DNA of 36,581 nucleotides from Rubrobacter sp. (GTDB lineage Bacteria; Actinomycetota; Rubrobacteria; Rubrobacterales; Rubrobacteraceae): NCBI GenBank assembly GCA_013695915.1, contig JACCZN010000134.1, positions 1 to 36,581 of the forward strand, read 5' to 3'. Shown piece by piece: positions 26,277 to 34,856 of this stretch (position 1 is its first letter; each line of letters starts with the position of its first letter). The notes under the pieces were generated by a model. It saw only the letters and a program-made list of their open reading frames with translations, ran no database searches and was not told where the DNA came from. The position numbers and the translations under genes were made by a program.

Positions 26277-26783
26277 ATGAGCGAGCAGGGAAGCGGCAAA
26301 GGACAGCAGGACCAGCAGCAGAGCCTGCTCCAGAGCGACCGCGGCAACACCACCATCCAGAATGCCGTGGTCGCCCAGGTGGCCGGCATCGCGGCCCAGC
26401 AGGTAGAGGGCGTACAGATGGGCGGCGGCACCTCCGCGGCCGTTACCGGGTTCCTCGGTAGCGTCTCCAACGCCGTTACCGGCGCCGGCAGCGCGCCCGG
26501 CGGCGGTAACGCTTCTACGGGGGTCAGCGTCGAGGTCGGCCAGGAAGAGGCCGCCGTGGACCTGACGATGGCCGTGCAGTACGGTAAGTCCGTACCCCAG
26601 ATCTCAGAGGCCGTCCGGAGCAACGTGATCAGCGGTGTCGAGAACCTTGTCGGCCTGCGGGTCACGGAGGTCAACATAACGGTCAACGACGTGCAGTTCC
26701 CCGAGGAGCGCCCGATGCTCGGCCGCCAGGAAGAGGTGGAAGAGGAGACCCGGGAGCAGGAGCGGAAGACCGGAGCCCGGTAA
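26277..26783 (+). CDS. Asp23/Gls24 family envelope stress response protein
   Basis: NTTIQNAVVAQVAGIAAQQVEGVQMGG...VSVEVGQEEAAVDLTMAVQYGKSVPQISEAVRSNVISGVENLVGLRVTEVNITVNDVQF. Confidence 0.92.
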   Translation: MSEQGSGKGQQDQQQSLLQSDRGNTTIQNAVVAQVAGIAAQQVEGVQMGGGTSAAVTGFLGSVSNAVTGAGSAPGGGNASTGVSVEVGQEEAAVDLTMAVQYGKSVPQISEAVRSNVISGVENLVGLRVTEVNITVNDVQFPEERPMLGRQEEVEEETREQERKTGAR

Positions 26784-26819
26784 GGATTATCGCAGGGCGC
26801 GTGAGGATCGGAGCCAGCT

Positions 26820-27134
26820 TTGGATGACGAGATAGCTCTAGCGAAGGCCGTAGCCGCGGAGGCCCTCTCCACCCCCGGTATCCACTCACTGGGTACCGGG
26901 CAGTACGCGGAGGCCGCCACCTACGGTCTCGGAGAGAAGGTCCTCGGGGTGGTGGTGCGCCCCGAGGAGGTGGAGGTACACGTCGTGGTCCGCTACCCGC
27001 TGGTGAGAGAGGCCGGCTCCGTAATGGGGCTGGCCGACATGGTCCGGGAGCGGACGGCCCCGTGGGTGGGAGGAAGGAGAGTTAGGGTGATAGTGGAAGA
27101 CGTATTCGAGGAGCCCGAAGATGTGGCTGTTTAA
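26820..27134 (+). CDS. Divergent Asp23-like protein
   Basis: [98 protein letters not shown]; context. Confidence 0.7.
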   Translation: MDDEIALAKAVAAEALSTPGIHSLGTGQYAEAATYGLGEKVLGVVVRPEEVEVHVVVRYPLVREAGSVMGLADMVRERTAPWVGGRRVRVIVEDVFEEPEDVAV

Positions 27135-27699
27135 CCGGATAGCGGTCTCGGTACTCCTCGCCGGGCTCCTGGCGCTCGGGATCTTCGCGGTGCTCTACGG
27201 GTTCGGGATCGCGGGCTACAGCCTGGCGAACCTGCCGCAGGCGCTCGGGCTGCCGGGCATCGTCTCGGGCCTCCAGGGATTTCTCGGCGGGGTAGAAGGC
27301 GGAAGCCCGGGTGTCGCCGGCGTAGCGGTACTCGTCGCTGTGGCGGTGGTCGGTTTGGTCTTGTTGATCCTGGAGCTAAAGCCCTCGCGGCCCCGAAAAG
27401 TGCGGCTGCAGGATGGGGTATTCGCCACCCGCAGTGCCGTACGCGAGGAGGTCGAGGCGGCGGCCGAGCGGACGCCGCAGGTCCTGGAGTCCAAAGCCCG
27501 CGTGAAGGCGCGGCGGCGTCCCGGGGCGAAGGTAAAGCTACAAGCCAACGTCCGGCGCGGGGAGGACCTCGGAGGTATCAAGTCCAACATCCAGGAGAGC
27601 GTACAGAGCGATCTCCAGGAGAGCGGGGTGCCGGTAGGCAAGCTGAAGTTGGATCTCCTGGAGTCCGACCCGCAGGGCACGAAGGCGAGGGTGTCGTGA
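27121..27699 (+). CDS. Alkaline shock response membrane anchor (AmaP)-like protein, copy 1
   Basis: Two N-terminal TM segments then [36 protein letters not shown]...[40 protein letters not shown]. Confidence 0.75.
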   Translation: MWLFNRIAVSVLLAGLLALGIFAVLYGFGIAGYSLANLPQALGLPGIVSGLQGFLGGVEGGSPGVAGVAVLVAVAVVGLVLLILELKPSRPRKVRLQDGVFATRSAVREEVEAAAERTPQVLESKARVKARRRPGAKVKLQANVRRGEDLGGIKSNIQESVQSDLQESGVPVGKLKLDLLESDPQGTKARVS

Positions 27700-28295
27700 A
27701 CGCGTTCAACCGTATCGTAATGCTGGTCATAGCCCTCTTGCTCGTCGGGGTGCCGGTGCTCCTGTTGCTGATCGCCTTCGGTGTGCTCCCCGCGGGTCCT
27801 CTCGGCGCCATGACCGGTGCCCTCGGTGGGCTGCCGGACGCGCTGTCGGCCCCCGGCGCCGGACCGGTAGTCGGGATCGCGGGTGTCCTGGTGGCGCTCG
27901 TAGCTTTGTTCTTGCTCCTGTGGGAGCTCAAGCCCGGTCCCCGGGCGGCGCGGCAGGTGGCGCTCCAGGAGGAGCCCGGGACCAACACCCACGTAACGGC
28001 CAAGGCGGTAAAGAGCCTCACCGAGGGCGCCGCCAGAGAGGCGGGCGCAGCCTCACCAAAGGCCTCTCTGGCTTCCAGGAAGGGCTCCTACGCGGTCTTC
28101 TGCGACCTCCAGATACCTTCCGGGGAGCACTTTACCGAGGTTGCCGCCCGCGCCCGGGAGGAGATACAGCGGGTCCTCGAAGACCAGGAGGTGCCGGTGA
28201 GAGAGGTCGAGGTCACCGTAAAGGGCACCGGGTCGGGGGATGCGGCGTCGCAAGGGGCGGGGCTCCGCAAGGCAGTATCGGGGACCGCTTCCTAG
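27696..28295 (+). CDS. Alkaline shock response membrane anchor (AmaP)-like protein, copy 2
   Basis: [34 protein letters not shown]...; same architecture as copy 1; GTGA overlap. Confidence 0.75.
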   Translation: MNAFNRIVMLVIALLLVGVPVLLLLIAFGVLPAGPLGAMTGALGGLPDALSAPGAGPVVGIAGVLVALVALFLLLWELKPGPRAARQVALQEEPGTNTHVTAKAVKSLTEGAAREAGAASPKASLASRKGSYAVFCDLQIPSGEHFTEVAARAREEIQRVLEDQEVPVREVEVTVKGTGSGDAASQGAGLRKAVSGTAS

Positions 28296-28331
28296 CGGTC
28301 TCCTGACAGAGAACGAGAGAAAGGATCTAGC

Positions 28332-28532
28332 ATGGCAATCTGGACCAACAAGCAGTGGGGGGCCGTGATCGGGGCGCTCCTGATCTTCGCCGGAGCCCTT
28401 GTGGGCATCGGTACGACGGCCCTGATCGTGCTGTTCGGCATCGCGGGCTACCTGGTGGGCAAGTTCCTCGACGGGGAGCTCGACCTCCAGGATCTACGGG
28501 ACCGCGCCCAGGGCCGCGAGCGGGTGCAGTAG
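28332..28532 (+). CDS. DUF2273 small membrane protein
   Basis: MAIWTNKQWGAVIGALLIFAGALVGIGTTALIVLFGIAGYLVGKFLDGELDLQDLRDRAQGR; typical Asp23-locus partner. Confidence 0.85.
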   Translation: MAIWTNKQWGAVIGALLIFAGALVGIGTTALIVLFGIAGYLVGKFLDGELDLQDLRDRAQGRERVQ

Positions 28533-28743
28533 CCGCAACAGCTCTCCCACCGAGGCCCGGTACGGCCCTTCCGAAACGCACCCCTGCCCAGCGGAGACCG
28601 GAGTGCAGGGGTGGTATCTTGGGGAGAGGCTACGAGGAGTTCCGGAGGCTGCGCCGGGAGCTCGATGTAGCCGGCGTGTTGCAATCGGTGGCCCGCCGGT
28701 GCAGAATCACGGCGGCGATGGGCGGCTACAGGAGAGGAGGCTG

Positions 28744-30540
28744 GTGGGCTACCTTCCGATAGAGGACCACGGCGTGATAGGCGACCTGCACACGGCGGCG
28801 CTCGTCGGGACGGACGGCACTATAGACTGGCTGTGCCTGCCCTCCTTCGACGCCCCGAGCGTGTTCTGCTCCATCCTGGACGACGAGAAGGGCGGGCACT
28901 TCAGCCTCCGCCCGACGGGGTACGAGAGGAGCCAGCAGCTCTACCTGCCGAACACCAACGTCCTCCTGACGCGCTTCCTCTCTCCGGAGGGGGTGGCGGA
29001 GATCGTGGACTTCATGCCCGTCATGAGGGGCAGCGGGGACCGCCACCGGCTGGTCCGGAACGTGCGGGTAGTGAGGGGCGGCATGACGCTCGAGGCCGAG
29101 TGCAGGCCCGCCTTCGACTACGCCCGCGAGGAGCACTCGCTCAGCCTGAAGGAGAATGGAGCCCTGTTCGAGGGGACGAGCGAGCGCCTCGGGCTCTCGA
29201 CGGAGGTGCCGCTCGAAGGAGGGCCGGGCGGTAGCGCGCGGGCGCGGTTCGCGCTCCGGGAGGGGGAGGGAGCGACGTTCGTCCTCACGGAGCTTTCGCC
29301 GGGCGAGGGGCTGGGGCCGGCGCTCGCCGGCGGCGAGTACGAGGAGCTGTTGCAGGAGTCGCTTGACTACTGGCGGTCCTGGATCTCGAAGAGCACCTAC
29401 GGGGGGCGGTGGCGCGAGGAGATCAACCGCTCCGCTCTCGCGCTCAAGCTCATGGTCTACGAGCCGACCGGGGCCATAGTCGCCTCTCCGACGATGAGCC
29501 TGCCGGAGAAGGTCGGCGGCGAGCGGAACTGGGACTACCGCTACTCCTGGCTCCGGGACGCGGGTTTCGCGCTGTACGCCCTGATCTCGCTCGGTTTCAA
29601 CGAGGAGGCCCGCCGCTTCATGACCTGGCTCCGCGACCGCTGCGAGGGACACTCGGAGGGCCTGCTGCAGCCGCTCTACGGGATAGACGGCCGCCAGGAG
29701 GTCGAGGAGGCGACGCTGGACCACCTGGAGGGCTACCAGGGCTCCCGCCCCGTGAGGATCGGCAACGGGGCCTACGACCAGCTACAGCTCGACATCTACG
29801 GGGCCGTGCTCGACGCGGCCTACCTCTACAACAAGTACGGCGCGCCGCTAGACTACGACCTCTGGCAGAACCTCCGCCGCATCCTGGACTGGCTCGCGGA
29901 GAACTGGCAGCAGCCGGACGAGGGTATGTGGGAGGTCCGGGGCGGTCGCCAGCACTTCGTCTCCTCGCGGCTCCTGAGCTGGGTCGCTCTGGAACGCGGC
30001 GGGCGCATCGCCCGCCAGCGCGGGCTGCCCGCCGGGGAGGGACGCTGGATCGAGGAGCGGGACAGGATCTACGAGGAGATCATGGCCGAAGGCTGGAACC
30101 CGGAGCGCGAGAGCTTTACCCAGCACTACGGCACGGACGCCCTCGACGCCTCGCTCCTCCTGATGCCCCTAGTAAAGTTCGTCGGGCCTACCGACCCCCG
30201 GTGGCTCGCCACCCTCGACCGCATAAAGGAGGAGCTCGCCCACGACAGCCTGGTGGACCGCTACGAGGTCGGGAAGGCCGCACCCGATGGCTTCGACGAC
30301 CTGGAGGGGAGCTTCAGCATGTGCTCCTTCTGGATGGTCGAGTGCCTGACGCAGGCCGGGCGTCTGGAGGAGGCGCGTCTGAGCCTGGAGAAGATGTTCT
30401 CCTACGCCAACCACCTCGGGCTCTACGCCGAGGAGATCGGGAAGACCGGCGAGGCGCTGGGCAACTTCCCGCAGGCCTTTACCCACATGGCCCTGATCAG
30501 CGCCGCCACCAAGCTCGACCGCGCCCTCGGAGCCGGGTGA
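28744..30540 (+). CDS. Glycoside hydrolase family 15 (glucoamylase/trehalase-like)
   Basis: PIEDHGVIGDLHTAALVGTDGTIDWLCLPSFDAPSVFCSILDDEKGGHF; GERNWDYRYSWLRDAGFALYAL; DPRWLATLDRI. Confidence 0.92.
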   Translation: MGYLPIEDHGVIGDLHTAALVGTDGTIDWLCLPSFDAPSVFCSILDDEKGGHFSLRPTGYERSQQLYLPNTNVLLTRFLSPEGVAEIVDFMPVMRGSGDRHRLVRNVRVVRGGMTLEAECRPAFDYAREEHSLSLKENGALFEGTSERLGLSTEVPLEGGPGGSARARFALREGEGATFVLTELSPGEGLGPALAGGEYEELLQESLDYWRSWISKSTYGGRWREEINRSALALKLMVYEPTGAIVASPTMSLPEKVGGERNWDYRYSWLRDAGFALYALISLGFNEEARRFMTWLRDRCEGHSEGLLQPLYGIDGRQEVEEATLDHLEGYQGSRPVRIGNGAYDQLQLDIYGAVLDAAYLYNKYGAPLDYDLWQNLRRILDWLAENWQQPDEGMWEVRGGRQHFVSSRLLSWVALERGGRIARQRGLPAGEGRWIEERDRIYEEIMAEGWNPERESFTQHYGTDALDASLLLMPLVKFVGPTDPRWLATLDRIKEELAHDSLVDRYEVGKAAPDGFDDLEGSFSMCSFWMVECLTQAGRLEEARLSLEKMFSYANHLGLYAEEIGKTGEALGNFPQAFTHMALISAATKLDRALGAG

Positions 30541-31442
30541 TGGCGGAAGCCCTCTTCGAGACCGTCCCGAACTTCAGCGAGGGCCGGGACATCCAGAAGG
30601 TCGAGCGCATCGCCCGCGCCGCCTCCTCGGTGCCCGGCGTCCGCGCGCTCGGCCTCCACAGCGACCCCGACCACAACCGGAGCGTGCTGACGCTCGCCGG
30701 CGGGGAGGAGCCCCTGCTGCGGGCCTCCGTGGAGCTGGCCCGGGCCTGCGCTTCCGAGATAGACCTCGCGGGTGCCGGGGGCTCCGGCGTCCACCCCCGC
30801 GTGGGCTCCCTGGACGTGCTGCCCTTCATCCCGCTGGAGGGGGCGGAGATGGAGGACGCGGTGCGGCTGGCCCGGCGGGCGGGAGGCGAGATCTGCGCTC
30901 TGGGCTTCGCCGTCTACCTCTACGAGGCCGCAGCCTCCGCGCCGGAGCGCCGGAACCTGGCCGACCTCCGCCGCGGCGGCTACGAAGGCCTCGCCGCCCG
31001 CACTCGGGAGCCCCTGTGGAGCCCGGACTACGGAGCACCGGACCTCGACCCGCGGCTCGGGGCCGTGGCGGTCGGGGCGCGGCCGTTCCTGGTCGCCTTC
31101 AACGCCTACCTCGATACCGGTGAGGTCGAGGTCGCCCGCGCGGTCGCCCGGGAGGTGCGGGAGCGGGACGGCGGGCTGTTGAGCCTCAAGGCCCTCGGCC
31201 TCGAGGTCGCGGGCCGGGCGCAGGTCTCCATGAACCTGACGGACCTCGAGGTCACTTCGCTCCCCGCCGCGACGGAGCGGGTGCGGGCGGCCGCGGCCGG
31301 TCACGGCGCCCGGGTGGACTCCACGGAGCTCGTCGGCCTCCTTCCGCTGGAGGCGGTCCTGGAGACCGCCCGCTACTACCTGGGCCTGCCGGAGCTGCGG
31401 CCGGAGCAGGTCCTGGAGTACCGGCTGCGCCTGCCAGGGTAG
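30540..31442 (+). CDS. ftcD: Glutamate formimidoyltransferase
   Basis: FETVPNFSEGRDIQKVERIARAAS...SDPDHNRSVLTLAG...HPRVGSLDVLPFIPL...VSMNLTDLEVT; TGATG overlap with upstream gene. Confidence 0.9.
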   Translation: MAEALFETVPNFSEGRDIQKVERIARAASSVPGVRALGLHSDPDHNRSVLTLAGGEEPLLRASVELARACASEIDLAGAGGSGVHPRVGSLDVLPFIPLEGAEMEDAVRLARRAGGEICALGFAVYLYEAAASAPERRNLADLRRGGYEGLAARTREPLWSPDYGAPDLDPRLGAVAVGARPFLVAFNAYLDTGEVEVARAVAREVRERDGGLLSLKALGLEVAGRAQVSMNLTDLEVTSLPAATERVRAAAAGHGARVDSTELVGLLPLEAVLETARYYLGLPELRPEQVLEYRLRLPG

Positions 31443-31510
31443 CCCGTGTGGTAGCACGGCCGGAGTCCGTGTAGAGTAGGGGCCGTCGGCGTACGAGAGC
31501 GGGAGGCAGC

Positions 31511-32332
31511 GTGGCAGAGGGACGCAGGATGACGGTAGCGGCGATCCAGATGTCCTCTACTCCCGAGAAAGAGGAGAACTTCGAGACGGCGGAAACCCTG
31601 ATCCGGGCTTCCGTCTCCGCCGGAGCGGAGCTCGTGGCCCTGCCGGAGCTCTGGAGCTGTCACGGCCTGGAGAAGGTCTACCGGGAGAACGCCGAGCCCG
31701 TGCCCGGCCCGACCACGGACTTCCTCGGAGGCCTGGCCCGGGAGCTCGGGGTTTACGTGCTGGGCGGGTCCATCCTGGAAGAAGGCCCGGAGCGGATGCA
31801 CAACACCTCGATGCTCCTCGACCCCGCGGGGGAGCTCGCGAGCGTGTACCGCAAGGTACACCTCTTCGACGTCAAGGCCCCGGACCGGGAGTACCTGGAG
31901 AGCGCGTCCATAGCGCCCGGCACGGAGGTGGTCACGGCGAAGGCGGGAGCCGCGACCCTCGGGCTCTCCGTCTGCTACGACGTGCGCTTCCCGGAGCTCT
32001 ACCGCCTGCTCGCGCTCGGCGGGGCGGAGGTGCTGACGGTCCCCGCAGCCTTTACGCTCCAGACGGGCAAGGACCACTGGGAGCTCCTGCTCCGCGCCCG
32101 GGCCGTCGAGAACCAGGCCTACGTGGTCGCCCCCGCACAGTGGGGGCAGAAGGCCGACGGCCGCTGGACCTACGGGCGCAGCATGGTAGTGGACCCGTGG
32201 GGCACGGTCCTCGCTACCTGCCCCGACCGGGACGGCTACGCTCTGGCGGAGCTGGACCTCGGCTACCTGGAGCGTTTCCGCGCCGAGTTCCCGGCCCTCG
32301 CCAACCGCCGCCCCGAGGTCTACGACCGGTAG
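31511..32332 (+). CDS. Carbon-nitrogen hydrolase family (nitrilase/omega-amidase-like)
   Basis: Catalytic blocks LVALPELWS, YRKVHLFDV, LGLSVCYDVRFPELYR. Confidence 0.93.
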   Translation: MAEGRRMTVAAIQMSSTPEKEENFETAETLIRASVSAGAELVALPELWSCHGLEKVYRENAEPVPGPTTDFLGGLARELGVYVLGGSILEEGPERMHNTSMLLDPAGELASVYRKVHLFDVKAPDREYLESASIAPGTEVVTAKAGAATLGLSVCYDVRFPELYRLLALGGAEVLTVPAAFTLQTGKDHWELLLRARAVENQAYVVAPAQWGQKADGRWTYGRSMVVDPWGTVLATCPDRDGYALAELDLGYLERFRAEFPALANRRPEVYDR

Positions 32333-33611
32333 TCGGCCAGCCTCCGCTCCGCGAAGCGCTCCAGCCTCTCCAGCGCCTCGGGGAAGTCCGTGCGGCCCAG
32401 GCCGAGCCGGAAGTGGTTCCCGGCGTGGCCGTAGACGGTGCCCGGAAGCACCATTACGCCCTCCTCTTCCACGAGTTCGGCGGCGAAGTCCTCTACGGGG
32501 ACCGGCACCAGGAGCCGGGGGAACCCGATGGGACCGGCTGCGGGCCGCACCCACTCATACGGAATCCGGTTGACTACTTCGCGGCTTTTGTAGTTCGGGA
32601 GTCGGGAGGTCGGGAGTCGTATTTGTCTTTTCCGACTCCCGAAGCGAGCGGAGCGACGCGCCTCCCGACTCCCGGGCCCACCAGAGATGGCATCATTTAC
32701 CCGGATTCCGTATCAAACACGCCGCGCCACTCCTGGAAGAAGCGGTCGGCGTAGGGGAGGTTCCGGTCTATGATCTCCCTGCTGCGCGCGAGCACCTTCT
32801 CGCGGGCCTTCAGGGCTATCAGGGAGAGCGCCTCGCTGGGGGCGCTGTTGCAGATGGTAGTGTAGTCCTTGAAAGCTGCGCACCGGCGGAGGAGGTCCCG
32901 GTCGTGCGTCGAGATCCAGCCTATCCGCAGGCCCGCGAGGGCGAACGCCTTGGACATTACACCGAGGCTTATTGCCCACTCGTAGAGGTCCACGGCGGCG
33001 GGCAACCGCTCGGAGGGCTCGTGCTCCAGCAGCCGGTACACTTCGTCGGAGAGGAGGTAGGCTCCTGCCTCGCGCGCGACCTCCACCACCCCCCGGAAGG
33101 TGGCGGCGTCCGGAAGCGCGCCGGTCGGGTTGTGGGGGAAGTTGGTGACGATGAGCCGGGTCTCGGGCCTCACGGCGGCCCGCAGCGCGTCGAGGTCGAG
33201 GGCCCATCCCCTCTCGTGCTCCAGGGGCAGAAGTGTAACCTCGGCACCGGCGGCGCGGGCGACCTCGTGGAGGGAGGCGTAGGCGGGCCAGGTGACGACC
33301 GCGTGGTCGCCGGGCCCGAGCACCACGTTCAGGAGGACGAAGACGGCCTCCTCGGCCCCGCTGAAGACCAGAACATCCTCCCGGTCCACGGTCTCGTAGA
33401 GACCGGAGACCTCACCCCGGAGGAGCGGGCCTCCGGCGGACTCGGTGTACCCGAGCGAGAGCTCTCCCCAGAGCGCCCGCTCCTCCTCTCCAGAGAGCGC
33501 GAGCAGCTCGTCCAGCCGGTACGCCTCGACGTCCGAAGCCCCGAGCAGGTGCGGGACCTCGAACTCGTAGTGGGCAAAGTAGCGTTCGAGCTCGAACTCC
33601 GGCAGGTCCAC
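32320..33611 (-). pseudogene. PLP-dependent class I/II aminotransferase split by a 155-bp insertion
   Basis: N-part (SDEVYRLLEHEP...VMSKAFALAGLRIGWIS) ends ...EWRGVFDTESG*; C-part (WVRPAAGPIGFPRLLVPVPVEDFAAELVEEEGVMVLPGTVYGHAGNHFRLGLGR) resumes after the insert in restorable frame. Confidence 0.85.
32558..32712. mobile_element. MITE-like element, 155 bp, 12-bp perfect TIRs, 3-bp TSD
   Basis: TACGGAATCCGG...CCGGATTCCGTA flanked by TCA (32555-32557, 32713-32715); no ORF; nested internal inverted repeats. Confidence 0.8.
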
Positions 33612-33643
33612 GCGCCCTCCTCTACACCGCTCCTGGAACCCGG

Positions 33644-33805
33644 CTACCGGTCTCCGCCGCGCCGACCTTCGACCAGCGTCGACCACATCGGGACGGCCAG
33701 CCGCCCGGACTCCTCACCGGACCTCAGGTTGGACACCGCGAGGTACACCAGCGCACCCCACATACCCGCAACAGCAGATAGTATTACCCAGATCTCCGCG
33801 CCCAT
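33644..33805 (-). CDS. Small single-pass membrane protein (53 aa)
   Basis: MGAEIWVILSAVAGMWGALVYLAVSNLRSGEESGRLAVPMWSTLVEGRRGGDR; AAGGAG upstream. Confidence 0.6.
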   Translation of the reverse strand: MGAEIWVILSAVAGMWGALVYLAVSNLRSGEESGRLAVPMWSTLVEGRRGGDR

Positions 33806-33835
33806 AGCGCTCCTTTCTCATCGTAAGCTACAATC

Positions 33836-33889
33836 GTCCTACTAAATTAGGACAACCGACATTGACATATTGACATAGGACGGTAGGAC
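33836..33889. promoter_or_regulatory. Repeat-rich divergent promoter region of the GntR gene
   Basis: GTCCTA-N6-TAGGAC inverted pair, two further TAGGAC copies (33876, 33884), tandem ATTGACAT x2 containing TTGACA. Confidence 0.5.
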
Positions 33890-33907
33890 ATTCAAGTAGA
33901 TCTCAGG

Positions 33908-34840
33908 TTGAACGCGAAGAGCCACGTGCCGGTCCACGTGCAGTTGGAGTCGCAGCTCCGGCACTTGATCCTGAGCGGGGATCTTGCGGTGGGGAGCCGG
34001 TTGCCGAGCATCCGGATGCTGGCGGGGTACCTGCGGGTGAACCGGAACACGGTGGCGCGGGTGGTGACGGAGCTCGAGCGTCAGGGTTACGTGGAGACCC
34101 GGCGGGGCAGCGGTGCCTACGTGGTGGAGCCGCCGGTGCGTAAAGAGGAGGTCCGGCGCCAGCGCCTGCTGGAGCGCGTGATGCGGCAGGCCTCCGAGGA
34201 GGGCGTCTCTGTGGAGGATCTCGGGTACGAGCTGCTGGCGCGGGCGGGAGCGCCGGAGCCCGTAAGAGCCCGGATCGCGTTCGTGGAGTGCGGGACGTCG
34301 CAGGTGGAGCGGTTCTCGGCCGAACTGGAGGCCCAGCTCCCCGTGGAGGTCGAAGGCCTGTTGCTGGCGGACCTCCCGGGCCGCGTTTCGGGCGGCGCTG
34401 CGGGTGGGGAGGTGCCGTGGCGGCTGGCAGCGACCACTTTCTTCCACGTCCACGAGGTGGAGGCGGTGATGGAGCCGCTCGGGATAGAGACGGTGGCGCT
34501 GCTCGCGGAGGCGAACCTGGAGAGCCTGCAGCGGCTCGCGGAGCTTCCCGGCGGCACCGTGGTGGGGGTGGTCGGGAACTCGGAGACCTGCACGGTGAAC
34601 CTGCTGCGCTCCCTCGAAGGCGCGGGGCTCGACCACCTGGACTTCTTCGAGGTCCGCGACGCGGACCGGAGAGAGGAGGTCGAGGCCCTCGCGGGCCGGG
34701 CGGAGGTCCTGGTCTGCACCAGCCCGGTCGCCCGGATGCTGCCCGGTCTCGGCGTGCGGGGGGACCTGGAGGTCATCGTCGAGGACCGCACCCTGGACCG
34801 GGGCGGCGTGGAGATGCTCGGTAGGATGCTCCGCGACTGA
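33908..34840 (+). CDS. GntR family transcriptional regulator
   Basis: VPVHVQLESQLRHLILSGDLAVGSRLPSIRMLAGYLRVNRNTVARVVTELERQGYVETRRGSGAYV; TTG start. Confidence 0.93.
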   Translation: MNAKSHVPVHVQLESQLRHLILSGDLAVGSRLPSIRMLAGYLRVNRNTVARVVTELERQGYVETRRGSGAYVVEPPVRKEEVRRQRLLERVMRQASEEGVSVEDLGYELLARAGAPEPVRARIAFVECGTSQVERFSAELEAQLPVEVEGLLLADLPGRVSGGAAGGEVPWRLAATTFFHVHEVEAVMEPLGIETVALLAEANLESLQRLAELPGGTVVGVVGNSETCTVNLLRSLEGAGLDHLDFFEVRDADRREEVEALAGRAEVLVCTSPVARMLPGLGVRGDLEVIVEDRTLDRGGVEMLGRMLRD

Positions 34841-34856
34841 GGCCCGGCGGAGGCCG

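Noticed and set aside
25412-26920. 502-aa minus-strand ORF
   Set aside because: Runs antisense through the aquaporin and Asp23 genes, which have clear family motifs; no domain on the minus strand.
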